A program made the position numbers and the translations under genes. 64,000 nucleotides of DNA, from contig NZ_JANQLX010000001.1 of assembly GCF_028280385.1 (NCBI RefSeq), positions 1 to 64,000 of the forward strand. The letters run 5' to 3'. Of the stretch, positions 53,147 to 62,239 are shown in pieces. This stretch comes from Allomuricauda sp. (GTDB taxonomy: Bacteria > Bacteroidota > Bacteroidia > Flavobacteriales > Flavobacteriaceae). Numbering within the stretch: the first letter of the stretch is position 1; each line of letters begins with the position of its first letter. The notes under the pieces are model-generated. The model was not told where the DNA came from. It did not search any database and was given only the letters and a program-made list of their open reading frames with translations.

Positions 53147-55513
53147 ATGGATATAAGATTGAGCAGCATACGGAACTTTAAAACGGCATGGATCGTATTG
53201 GTCACCATCCTTGCAACTCATGAAATTGGGGCACAAGTCAACATGCCGGAATCCGTGGGGCGCTATAACGTGGTTTGGAATTCCCCATCAAAAGACCCCT
53301 CTGGGGCCATGCCGATTGGCAATGGGGATATGGGAGCCATGGTCTATGCCATTGAAAATGGGGATTTGTACTTACTCATGTCCAAGAATGATGCGATAAC
53401 CTATATGGGCGACCTCTTTAAAACTGGGAGGGTAAAAATTAGCCTATCCAATAATCCTTTTGAGGAAGGGAAGTCCTTTAAACAAACGCTGGACATCGAA
53501 AAGGGATGCATCACTATTGCAACGGATGATACGGATATTAAGGTATGGACGGATATGAACAGGAATGTCTGCCATGTGGAGGTCAATTCATCAAAGGAAG
53601 TTGAGATTGAGGCCGAACCAGAATTCTGGCAAAGGTTTGATGGCTGCGTGGGCAATGTAACAGGATATTCCGTTGAGCAGGTATTAAACCCCACCCAAGA
53701 TGTTTTAATGGAAGGAAATAACCATTTGATGTGGTACTATCATGTTGGGGACCGCAGTATCATGGAAGATGACCTTGACTTTTTCAATGTGGAACATATG
53801 AAGAACAAGCTGGATGATCCGTTTCGGTACAATACCTTCGGCAATCTTTTGGAAAGTGATCAGTTGACTCTTGAACAAGGCAAATTAAAGGGAAAGTCCA
53901 AACATTTTGATATTCGGATACATGCCAAGACCAAACAGGCAAAAAATCCCAAGGATTGGATAAAAGAGCTCGAGAAACAAGCCTTTGCACCCATAAATGT
54001 GGAAAAAGATTGGCAGGCCCATGTGGCTTGGTGGTCCAAATATTGGAACCGAAGTTGGATCATTGCTTCTGATAATTCATTACCCGAAGAGCATCGGGAA
54101 GCGTTTTCTGGGGAATGGGCAATGAGCCATTTGGGACCAGGGGGATGGCGAGTAGAAGAAGATGGAGCTGCCCTTGCAGCCCAATCCTATAATATGTTCC
54201 GCTATTTTATGGCAAGTCAGGGAAGGGGCAAATATCCCGTAAAGTTCAATGGCGGGATTTTTACCATGCAACAACTTTTGCCTTTTGGGCACAAGCGAAA
54301 GCGAACAAAAGCTGTTCCGCATGGACTGTTGACCCATGAGGACGAACGCTTGTATGGCAGAAGGTATACCTTCCAAAATCAGCGCCTCATGTATTGGCCA
54401 TCCATAATGAATGGGGATTATGATATTCTAAAAGTGTTTTTCGAGTATTACACCAATATGTTGCCCATGCGCAAGGCCATAACAAAGGCCCTTTATGGTC
54501 ACGAGGGGGCCTATTTTAGGGAAAACATGGAAATAAATGGTGGCGAACGTGACTGCTGGCGCAACGGACGACCACAAACCGATCAAAAGCCGCAGCCCGG
54601 TACCAAGGCATCTTTTTTTCACGATTATTACTTCACTTCCGGATTGGAGGCCACCATGATGATGTTGAGCTATGTGGAAACGGCGGATGATCGGGAATAT
54701 CTGAACGAAACCGTGGTGCCCTTCGCTAAGGAGGTGCTCACTTTTTTTAAATTTCATTTTGAGAAGGATGAGGATGGAAAACTCTCGCTTGACCCTAGCA
54801 TGGCCCTAGAGACCTGGTGGAAGGTGAAAAACCCCAGTACGGATGTGGCCGGATTGCGTTCCGTTTTAACAACCCTTATCCAAATGGAAGCTGGAACCAA
54901 AAAAGACAGGGATGGTTGGAAAGACCTTTTGGCAATGGTTCCAGAAATTCCAATGCGCACCATAGATGGAAAATTGGCCATAGCTCCTGGGGAAACCTGG
55001 GACAGTAAGCACAATGCTGAAAATCCGGAGACCTACGCCTGTTTTCCATTCCAGAATTATGGGGTGGCATGGGGTACTGAAGATATTGTACAGACCACCA
55101 TGGAACATCGGGTAGCGGTGAACAAATACCATTATGGTTGCTGGACCCAGGACCAAATCATCTGGGCATACGCAGGCAATGCCAAGGAAGCAGCATTTGG
55201 TTTGGACAAGAGATTTCGTCGTGCGGAAAGCGTGGTGCGTTTTCCAATATTTGGAAGAGTGGGGCCAGATGAATGTCCAGACTTCGACCATTTAGGTTCC
55301 GGCTCCATAGCCATGCAACGCATGTTGGTACAAGAAGGAAATGGAAAGATCATCCTGCTTCCGGCTTGGCCCAAAACATGGGATGCCGACTTTAAACTGC
55401 ACGTAGGCAAGGGCGCAATTCTCACGGGATCGGTCAAGGACGGCAAACTTGAAAATTGGGATATAACACCCAAAGAAAGAAAAAAAGATGTGGAAGTAAG
55501 AATGCCGCAATAA
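53147..55513 (+). CDS. GH95-related (alpha/alpha)6-barrel protein, probably DUF5703 family
   Basis: A 788-residue exported protein. The opening motif S-G-A-M-P-I-G-N-G-D-M-G-A-M-V-Y echoes the A-L-P-I-G-N-G-R-M-G motif of GH95, but the GH95 catalytic N-x-N, S-P-E and D-G-N-F motifs are absent. A helical barrel region (~330-700) contains an acidic candidate at L-E-T-W-W (E555). Its features fit DUF5703, a glycosidase-like family common in Bacteroidota PULs without an agreed activity. It follows the GH20-like gene by 13 bases. I infer a glycoside hydrolase of unknown specificity. Confidence 0.7.
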   Translation: MDIRLSSIRNFKTAWIVLVTILATHEIGAQVNMPESVGRYNVVWNSPSKDPSGAMPIGNGDMGAMVYAIENGDLYLLMSKNDAITYMGDLFKTGRVKISLSNNPFEEGKSFKQTLDIEKGCITIATDDTDIKVWTDMNRNVCHVEVNSSKEVEIEAEPEFWQRFDGCVGNVTGYSVEQVLNPTQDVLMEGNNHLMWYYHVGDRSIMEDDLDFFNVEHMKNKLDDPFRYNTFGNLLESDQLTLEQGKLKGKSKHFDIRIHAKTKQAKNPKDWIKELEKQAFAPINVEKDWQAHVAWWSKYWNRSWIIASDNSLPEEHREAFSGEWAMSHLGPGGWRVEEDGAALAAQSYNMFRYFMASQGRGKYPVKFNGGIFTMQQLLPFGHKRKRTKAVPHGLLTHEDERLYGRRYTFQNQRLMYWPSIMNGDYDILKVFFEYYTNMLPMRKAITKALYGHEGAYFRENMEINGGERDCWRNGRPQTDQKPQPGTKASFFHDYYFTSGLEATMMMLSYVETADDREYLNETVVPFAKEVLTFFKFHFEKDEDGKLSLDPSMALETWWKVKNPSTDVAGLRSVLTTLIQMEAGTKKDRDGWKDLLAMVPEIPMRTIDGKLAIAPGETWDSKHNAENPETYACFPFQNYGVAWGTEDIVQTTMEHRVAVNKYHYGCWTQDQIIWAYAGNAKEAAFGLDKRFRRAESVVRFPIFGRVGPDECPDFDHLGSGSIAMQRMLVQEGNGKIILLPAWPKTWDADFKLHVGKGAILTGSVKDGKLENWDITPKERKKDVEVRMPQ

Positions 55514-55564
55514 GTATCATGGTCAGTATTATGCGACTTGGAGGTATTCAGTAAATAAAAGATT

Positions 55565-57598
55565 TTGAAATTGATATCGAATTGTTTTGTTGGAGTAAAA
55601 AGGAAAGGCGGAAATATCCAGAAGGTAGATACTTTCCATCAGCTCAGAAATATAATTGTGGGCTTCGCCTTTTGTTTGTTTCCGGTAATAGTAAGTGGGC
55701 AAACGGAGCATCGTATCCAATCCCCGGATGGGCAAATTCAACTTAATGTAAAAATGACCGATAGGGTCTACTATCAAGTTCAACGTAACAACCAATTGAT
55801 TTTGGAATATTCACCCTTGTCCATGACCCTTTCCAATGGCATACAACTTGGAAAAGCCCCAAGGGTTTTGAAAAAATCCGAAAGATTTGTTGATCAAACC
55901 ATCAAAACGGTATGGGGAATCAGAAGCGAGGTTGTTGATCTCTATAACGAGTTGACCTTTCAAATGAAAGGGGATTATTCCATTGTTTTCAGAGCTTATA
56001 ATGATGGGGTGGCTTATCGATTTATAACCAAAATAAAAGGGGACATTACCATTGCCGAAGAGGAGGTAATCTATCGATTTGCAGAAGACCAACCTCTTTT
56101 GGCACATATCGTGGAAAACTTTCAAACTTCCTTCGAAGAACTTTTCCAGCGAAAGACCATACAAAGCTTGGATTCAGCATTGGTTTCCTTGCCCTTGGTC
56201 ACCAATGGCTCAAAGTACAAAGTGGCCATAATGGAATCCGATCTTTATGACTACCCCGGGATGTACTTAAAAAGGCAAAGTCGCATTGAACAAATATTGG
56301 TTGGAATTTTTCCAAAAGTAGCCAAAGCCACAGTCCCGGGTCCACGGGCGCATTTTAAGCAAGTTGTGGTGGAAAGGGAAAATTACGTGGCCCGCACCCA
56401 GGGCAATAGGTCGTTTCCGTGGCGTGTTATGATTATTAGTGAGGACGACAAAGAATTGGCAGACAATGATTTAGTATTCAAATTGGCCAGACCATCGAAG
56501 ATAGATACAGGTTGGATAAAACCTGGAAAAGTCGCTTGGGACTGGTGGAACGATTGGAACCTTCAGGGAGTGGATTTTGAATCGGGTATTAACAATAAGA
56601 CCTATGAACACTATATTGATTTTGCTTCCAAAAACAATATCCCCTATGTCATTTTAGACCGGGGTTGGTCTGATGACTTTGACTTGATGATTCCCAAAAA
56701 TGGGATTGATGTACCATATTTGATCAACTACGCGAAACAGCGAGGTGTAAAACTTATCCTTTGGTGCGTATGGCATACGCTGGACCGTCAATTGGACCAG
56801 GCATTGGATTTATTTCAAGAATGGAATATTGCAGGGATCAAGGTGGATTTTATTGATCGGGACGATCAATTTGCCATAGATTATTACGAAAGAATAGCCG
56901 AAGCCGCTGCAAAAAGAAAATTGTTGGTGGATTTTCACGGGTGTAGTAAACCTACGGGTCTGCATCGCACCTATCCCAATGTCATCAATTATGAAGGTGT
57001 ACGGGGGAACGAATGGAACAAGTTCTATGAAAAAGGGATAGGACCGGACCATGCGGTGGACATTGTCTTTTCCCGGATGCTCGTCGGCCCCATGGATTAT
57101 ACCCCAGGAGCAATGAGGAACTCCATTCAGGGCGATTTTCATACCAACTACACCAATCCCATGAGTCAAGGAACACGGGCCCACGAACTGGCAAAATTTG
57201 TGGTGTACTACGCGCCCTTGCAGATGCTTTGCGATGCCCCTACGCAGTACACCAAATATCCCGACATATTAAGTTTTTTGGCCGATGTGCCTACCACTTG
57301 GGACGAAACCAAGGTATTGGATGCCAAAGTTGGCGAAACTGTTAGTATCGCCCGTAAAAAAGCTGACGATTGGTATATAGGAGCAATGACCAATTGGCAG
57401 GAAAGAAAAATTGAATTTACATTGGATTTTTTGGAAGAGGGAAGTTATGAAATGACCTTGTTCATGGATGGGGTAAATGCCAATAAAAATGCAGAGGACT
57501 ATAAGGTTTCCAAGCGAACGGTCACCAAGTCAACCAAAATTAACCTTGAGTTAAAAAAAGGGGGAGGAGCGGTATTGGTGTTAAAGAAAAACCCGTAG
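55565..57598 (+). CDS. GH97-family glycoside hydrolase, retaining alpha-galactosidase type
   Basis: A 677-residue exported GH97 enzyme. The N-terminal super-sandwich (~47-310) starts S-P-D-G-Q-I-Q-L. The barrel has W-D-W-W-N-D-W, the nucleophile D428 in I-K-V-D-F-I-D-R-D-D-Q and the acid/base E477 in N-Y-E-G-V-R-G-N-E-W. Having Asp at the K-V-D position follows the retaining branch of GH97 (alpha-galactosidases, Bacteroides GH97b type) rather than the inverting alpha-glucosidases. The only start with a full signal peptide is TTG at 55565; no in-frame ATG precedes the mature domain. It suggests alpha-galactose branches on the substrate. Confidence 0.92.
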   Translation: MKLISNCFVGVKRKGGNIQKVDTFHQLRNIIVGFAFCLFPVIVSGQTEHRIQSPDGQIQLNVKMTDRVYYQVQRNNQLILEYSPLSMTLSNGIQLGKAPRVLKKSERFVDQTIKTVWGIRSEVVDLYNELTFQMKGDYSIVFRAYNDGVAYRFITKIKGDITIAEEEVIYRFAEDQPLLAHIVENFQTSFEELFQRKTIQSLDSALVSLPLVTNGSKYKVAIMESDLYDYPGMYLKRQSRIEQILVGIFPKVAKATVPGPRAHFKQVVVERENYVARTQGNRSFPWRVMIISEDDKELADNDLVFKLARPSKIDTGWIKPGKVAWDWWNDWNLQGVDFESGINNKTYEHYIDFASKNNIPYVILDRGWSDDFDLMIPKNGIDVPYLINYAKQRGVKLILWCVWHTLDRQLDQALDLFQEWNIAGIKVDFIDRDDQFAIDYYERIAEAAAKRKLLVDFHGCSKPTGLHRTYPNVINYEGVRGNEWNKFYEKGIGPDHAVDIVFSRMLVGPMDYTPGAMRNSIQGDFHTNYTNPMSQGTRAHELAKFVVYYAPLQMLCDAPTQYTKYPDILSFLADVPTTWDETKVLDAKVGETVSIARKKADDWYIGAMTNWQERKIEFTLDFLEEGSYEMTLFMDGVNANKNAEDYKVSKRTVTKSTKINLELKKGGGAVLVLKKNP

Positions 57599-57656
57599 TA
57601 ACAGGTTGCAGACGGAATGGATTTTGGAATTAAGATAATTGCAAGTTGAATATAAA

Positions 57657-59153
57657 ATGAAGAGACAACGGAAAAATATAAAAGTGAAGAAAAAAGAAAT
57701 GGGGACAGCAGTTTTGAACATCAAATACGTAATTCCATTTTGTCTGGTGCTTTTTGCCAGCGGCAACTGGAATTTGGCGGCCCAATCGGCAAGCAAACCT
57801 TCGGACTCCAAAATCAAAAACGTACTTTTTATAGTTTCCGACGATTTAAAGGCGAATGTACTGGGATGCTACGGAAACAAAGTTTGTAAAACGCCAAATA
57901 TAGATAAGCTTGCCAGTGAGGGTGTTGTGTTCAATAGCGCTTACAGTCAGGGAGTGGTATGTGGCCCCTCACGAACCTCCTTTTTGTACAGTCGTTATCA
58001 AGGCAACAAGGGGATTACACTCGGGGAGCATTTTAAGGATAATGGCTGGCACACTGCCAGAGTGGGTAAAATATTCCATATGTTGGTTCCTGGGGATATT
58101 ATTGCAGGTACCGATGGCCCGGATGTGGTTACCTCATGGACGGAAAGATATAATTCAACAGGATTGGAAGCGGGAACACCTGGCGACTATGCCTGCCTTA
58201 ACCTCAATATTTTTACCACCGAACTCGAAGGCCGCCAATCAACCAGAATGCCGCATCGGTGGTCCGTATCGGTTAGCTATGAAGGCGATGGATCTGATCA
58301 ACCCGATTATAAGACCGCTGACAAAACCATAGAATTATTGCGCAAAAACAAGGACAAGCCTTTTTTCATCGCCACAGGTTTTGTGCGACCCCATTATCCA
58401 TCAGTGGCACCCAAACACTATTTTGATATGTACCCTTGGCAGGATATAGAACTGCCAGAGATGGTTGCCAATGACATTGATGATATTCCAACGTTGGGCA
58501 GGGCCGGGATAATGAATTCCAACAATTCCATAGGAAAATATGTGGATAACCAGAAAAGGCTATGGGCCGCTTATTACGCCACCGTAACTTTTATGGACGA
58601 TCAGGTGGGGCGCATTCTTGACGAATTGGAACGCTTGGGCCTGCGGGAAAGTACCGCCATTGTTTTTTTAAGCGACCATGGTTATCATCTCGGAGAGCAC
58701 ACGTTTTGGTTAAAGTCCAATCTTCATGAAGATATAACCCGTGTGCCCATGATCATCTCAGCGCCTGGGATGAAAACAGGAAAAACGGATGCCTTTGCCG
58801 AACTACTGGACATTTATCCAACACTCACTGATTTGGTTGGGATACCTGTTCCCGAAACGGTGCAGGGAGAGAGTTTGGTCCCTATACTCAAAGACCTGGA
58901 CAGTTCCGTAAAATCAGGGGCCATTTCAATTGTTGGAGGAAATAAGGGAATCGCCTTGCGGGAAGAAAATTTGGCGTATATGTACTACAGGGATGGCTCG
59001 GAAGAACTCTATGATATGAAAAAGGATCCCCTTCAATTCGTTAATCTGGTGGGGGATCCCAAGTACGCAACGAAATTGAAACAAATGCGAAGCAATCTTA
59101 ACCTTAGAATTCAACAAGAGGAACTGGAATTCGGAGAAATAAAAAGCAATTAG
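57657..59153 (+). CDS. S1-family sulfatase, iduronate-2-sulfatase-like (S1_7 type)
   Basis: A 498-residue exported sulfatase. L-F-I-V-S-D-D-L-K gives the metal pair, C102 in V-C-G-P-S-R-T-S-F the formylglycine site, and F-L-S-D-H-G-Y-H-L-G-E-H the second metal site. That last motif and F-V-R-P-H-Y-P identify the iduronate-2-sulfatase-like group. The G-K-W-H segment is G-K-I-F-H. The ATG at 57657 gives a long charged N-terminus; the ATG at 57699 yields a tidier signal peptide. It opens the final four-sulfatase run. Confidence 0.92.
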   Translation: MKRQRKNIKVKKKEMGTAVLNIKYVIPFCLVLFASGNWNLAAQSASKPSDSKIKNVLFIVSDDLKANVLGCYGNKVCKTPNIDKLASEGVVFNSAYSQGVVCGPSRTSFLYSRYQGNKGITLGEHFKDNGWHTARVGKIFHMLVPGDIIAGTDGPDVVTSWTERYNSTGLEAGTPGDYACLNLNIFTTELEGRQSTRMPHRWSVSVSYEGDGSDQPDYKTADKTIELLRKNKDKPFFIATGFVRPHYPSVAPKHYFDMYPWQDIELPEMVANDIDDIPTLGRAGIMNSNNSIGKYVDNQKRLWAAYYATVTFMDDQVGRILDELERLGLRESTAIVFLSDHGYHLGEHTFWLKSNLHEDITRVPMIISAPGMKTGKTDAFAELLDIYPTLTDLVGIPVPETVQGESLVPILKDLDSSVKSGAISIVGGNKGIALREENLAYMYYRDGSEELYDMKKDPLQFVNLVGDPKYATKLKQMRSNLNLRIQQEELEFGEIKSN

Positions 59154-59160
59154 AAGCACG

Positions 59161-60537
59161 ATGAGAACAATTCAGACTAAAAATATGGCACGTCCAACAA
59201 TGAAATCCTTGTTAATTCTAGTTTTTTCAATCGCCATCTACCCGATGGGGTATGGTCAAAAAACGGGTAAAAAAGCAGCGGATTCAAGACCAAATATCAT
59301 TCTTATCATGGCAGATGATATGGGATATGAATGTTTGGGCTCCAACGGTTCCACATCCTACAACACCCCGGTCTTGGATAAGATGGCAGAGCAGGGGGTT
59401 CGATTTACGAATGCCTATTCCCAACCCCTATGTACTCCTTCCAGGGTGAAGATAATGACCGGTAAGTACAATTATAGAAATTACATCGACTTTGGATATC
59501 TGGACCCTAATGAAAAAACATTTGGCAACATGTTGCAAGATGCAGGGTATAAAACCCTGATTGCCGGAAAATGGCAACTCAATGGCAGGGATGGCAAAGA
59601 ACCAGGATATGAAGATAAACAGCGACCCTATCATTTTGGTTTTGACGAATACTGCCTATGGCAGATTGCTGAAAAGGGCACCAGGTATGCAAACCCTGTA
59701 ATTGAGGAAAATGGAAAAAGACTTGAAACCACCATAGATGATTATGGCCCTGATATTGTCTCGGATTACATTATTGACTTTATAGACCGTAATCACCAAA
59801 GTCCATTTTTTGTCTATTACCCCATGATTTTGGTGCACAGCCCATTTAATCCTACCCCCGATTCCCCAGAATGGAAGAATCCAGAAAGGCGACTTGAAAA
59901 TGACACCCAATATTTCAAGGATATGGTGGAGTATACCGATAAGATAGTGGGTAAAATCATGGATCAGCTTAAATCAAAAGGGATTGCCGAGAACACCATT
60001 TTGATATTTACAGGTGATAATGGGACGCATACGGCGATTACTTCTTATACCGAGGACGGAGCGTACAAAGGAGGAAAGGGAAGTTTAAAAGATAACGGTA
60101 GTCATGTTCCGTTGGTGGCACAATGGCCAGCTGAGGGACAACAGAACATCGTGACCGACAACCTCATTGAATTTAGCGACTTTGTACCAACCCTGGCGCA
60201 GGCCGCGGGGCTATCCATTCCAGAAGATACAGATGGGCAGAGCTTTCTTAATATCTTAAATGAAGAAAGGTACAAGCCCCGTAAAAATGTTTTTGTGCAT
60301 TACTACCCTAGAACAAGGCAAGTAAACAAAAACTACGGTTGTTTTACCAGAACGGTAGATTATAAGCTGTATTCAGACGGGAGGTTCTTTGAAATGTTTA
60401 CTGATAAATGGGAAGAAAACCCCTTGGATATAAGCAAACTATCCAAAAAACAAGAAAAAGAATATCGCAAGCTAAAGAAGGAACTGTCAGATAAGGACAT
60501 CTGGAACTTTGATGAAGTACATAGAAAAACAAAATGA
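59161..60537 (+). CDS. S1-family sulfatase, GKWQLN subgroup
   Basis: A 458-residue exported sulfatase. Motifs: I-M-A-D-D-M-G-Y-E-C, C91 in C-T-P-S-R, A-G-K-W-Q-L-N with Q139 replacing His, and F-T-G-D-N-G-T-H. It shares A-G-K-W-Q-L-N and G-F-D-E-Y-C-x-W with the sulfatase at 17481 but is shorter. ATGs at 59185 and 59200 are alternative starts; 59200 gives the most compact signal peptide. It begins seven bases after the previous stop. Confidence 0.9.
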   Translation: MRTIQTKNMARPTMKSLLILVFSIAIYPMGYGQKTGKKAADSRPNIILIMADDMGYECLGSNGSTSYNTPVLDKMAEQGVRFTNAYSQPLCTPSRVKIMTGKYNYRNYIDFGYLDPNEKTFGNMLQDAGYKTLIAGKWQLNGRDGKEPGYEDKQRPYHFGFDEYCLWQIAEKGTRYANPVIEENGKRLETTIDDYGPDIVSDYIIDFIDRNHQSPFFVYYPMILVHSPFNPTPDSPEWKNPERRLENDTQYFKDMVEYTDKIVGKIMDQLKSKGIAENTILIFTGDNGTHTAITSYTEDGAYKGGKGSLKDNGSHVPLVAQWPAEGQQNIVTDNLIEFSDFVPTLAQAAGLSIPEDTDGQSFLNILNEERYKPRKNVFVHYYPRTRQVNKNYGCFTRTVDYKLYSDGRFFEMFTDKWEENPLDISKLSKKQEKEYRKLKKELSDKDIWNFDEVHRKTK

Positions 60538-60585
60538 TTTGGAATTGCAGCGAAAGATTGCCCAATAACTTTTAAACCGGAAAAT

Positions 60586-62184
60586 ATGAATCCATTTGTC
60601 AATAAAATACGTTTTGGAATGCTGGTCATTTTTGTGGTAGTGTTTTCGGCATGTTCCCCCCAAAAAGAGCAGAAGGCCAAAGAGCTTCCCAACGTGATAA
60701 TAATCAATGCCGATGATCTAGGTTACGGGGATTTGGGATGCTATGGCGCAACAAAGGTGCAAACCCCCAATATTGATAAACTAGCATTGGAGGGACGTAT
60801 ATTTACGGATGCCCATGCGGCCTCTGCGGTATGTTCCCCATCCCGTTATGGACTGATGACCGGAAGGTACCCTTTGCGAAGAAATTTATGGGGAGCTTGC
60901 GGAATGAACACTCCATTGATCATTGATCATACGAAGGCCACCTTGGCATCGGTATTCAAGGATGCAGGATATGCAACCTCATGTATAGGCAAATGGCATC
61001 TGGGTTTTGGCAATGAAAAAACTGATTGGAACGAACCATTGAAACCTGGTCCAATTGAGACCGGCTTTGATTACTACTTTGGCATCCCTAGGGTAAATAG
61101 CGGACCTCCCTTCGTGTACATTGAAAACCATACCGTGGTGGGCTATGATCCGGCCGACCCATTTGTAAAAGGGGGTATCAATGAAATGGTTGAAAAATGG
61201 CCTGAAAAAAGCGGATATAAAGCCATTAATGGAGCCAAAGCCGCCCATTTGTTGTACAAAGATGAACAGGTTGGCACCACCTTAAAAAATAAGGCGATTG
61301 AATGGCTGAAAAACCAAAAGGAAAATGGCGGGAAACCATTTTTCATGTACATGGCCACGACCAATGTTCACCATCCCTTTACACCTGCACCACAGTTTAA
61401 GGGTACCAGCCAATGTGGCCGATATGGCGATTTTGTGCATGAACTGGACTGGATTGTGGGTGAGGTGCTCAACACCCTTGAAGAAATGGGGGAAAAGGAA
61501 AACACCCTGGTGATTTTTACCAGTGATAATGGCGGAATGTTGAACCTTGGAGGACAAGATGCATGGAAAGCCGGACACCGGATAAACGGGGATTTGCTTG
61601 GTTTTAAATTCGGGGCTTGGGAGGGCGGTCACCGCATTCCCATGATTGCACGATGGCCCGGAAAGATTCCGGCAAATAGTAAGTCCGACCAATTGATCAG
61701 CCAGATTGATTTATTACCATCTTTTGCCAAACTTACCGGGCAAACCCTTACTGGGGAAGATGCCACGGACGGAATAAATCAGTTGGAAACCCTTGTGGGC
61801 AATCCCAAAACCCCAATTAGGAAAGAGCTTCTAATTTCTCCCAATAATCCAACCCATTTAACAGCCCGTATTGGTGATTGGGTCTATATTCCCGCACAGG
61901 GCGAAGGAGGATTTCAAGGGAAGGAACTTGGAGAGCATCTTTTTAGTGGGGAATATTCGCAGCCTTTCACGCAATTCGTAAATAGCGATATAGAAGATGG
62001 AAAAGTGAAAGCAGATGCCCCACCTGCCCAATTGTACAACCTGAAAAATGACCCTTCGCAAACAACCAACTTGTATCATACGGAGCCAGAGTTGGTAAGC
62101 AAATTTGAGAAGCTTCTCGCTGAGAATCGAAAGAAAATAGGTCCCTATCGAGTAACAGGTTGGATTGACCGAAGAAAGCCTTAA
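60586..62184 (+). CDS. S1-family sulfatase lipoprotein, S1_15-like
   Basis: A 532-residue lipoprotein (F-S-A-C-S). Motifs: I-N-A-D-D-L-G-Y-G-D, C83 in A-V-C-S-P-S-R-Y-G-L, I-G-K-W-H-L-G-F, F-D-Y-Y-F-G-I-P and F-T-S-D-N-G-G-M-L. The S-A-V-C-S-P-S-R-Y segment and overall layout resemble arylsulfatase-A/GalNAc-6-sulfatase-like enzymes (S1_15 type), a subfamily common in fucoidan-degrading bacteria. The subfamily is tentative. Confidence 0.92.
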   Translation: MNPFVNKIRFGMLVIFVVVFSACSPQKEQKAKELPNVIIINADDLGYGDLGCYGATKVQTPNIDKLALEGRIFTDAHAASAVCSPSRYGLMTGRYPLRRNLWGACGMNTPLIIDHTKATLASVFKDAGYATSCIGKWHLGFGNEKTDWNEPLKPGPIETGFDYYFGIPRVNSGPPFVYIENHTVVGYDPADPFVKGGINEMVEKWPEKSGYKAINGAKAAHLLYKDEQVGTTLKNKAIEWLKNQKENGGKPFFMYMATTNVHHPFTPAPQFKGTSQCGRYGDFVHELDWIVGEVLNTLEEMGEKENTLVIFTSDNGGMLNLGGQDAWKAGHRINGDLLGFKFGAWEGGHRIPMIARWPGKIPANSKSDQLISQIDLLPSFAKLTGQTLTGEDATDGINQLETLVGNPKTPIRKELLISPNNPTHLTARIGDWVYIPAQGEGGFQGKELGEHLFSGEYSQPFTQFVNSDIEDGKVKADAPPAQLYNLKNDPSQTTNLYHTEPELVSKFEKLLAENRKKIGPYRVTGWIDRRKP

Positions 62185-62239
62185 CCACCATCAAAATGGC
62201 ATGTGCAACTGTAAGGAGGGATACATCAAATAAGAAAAT

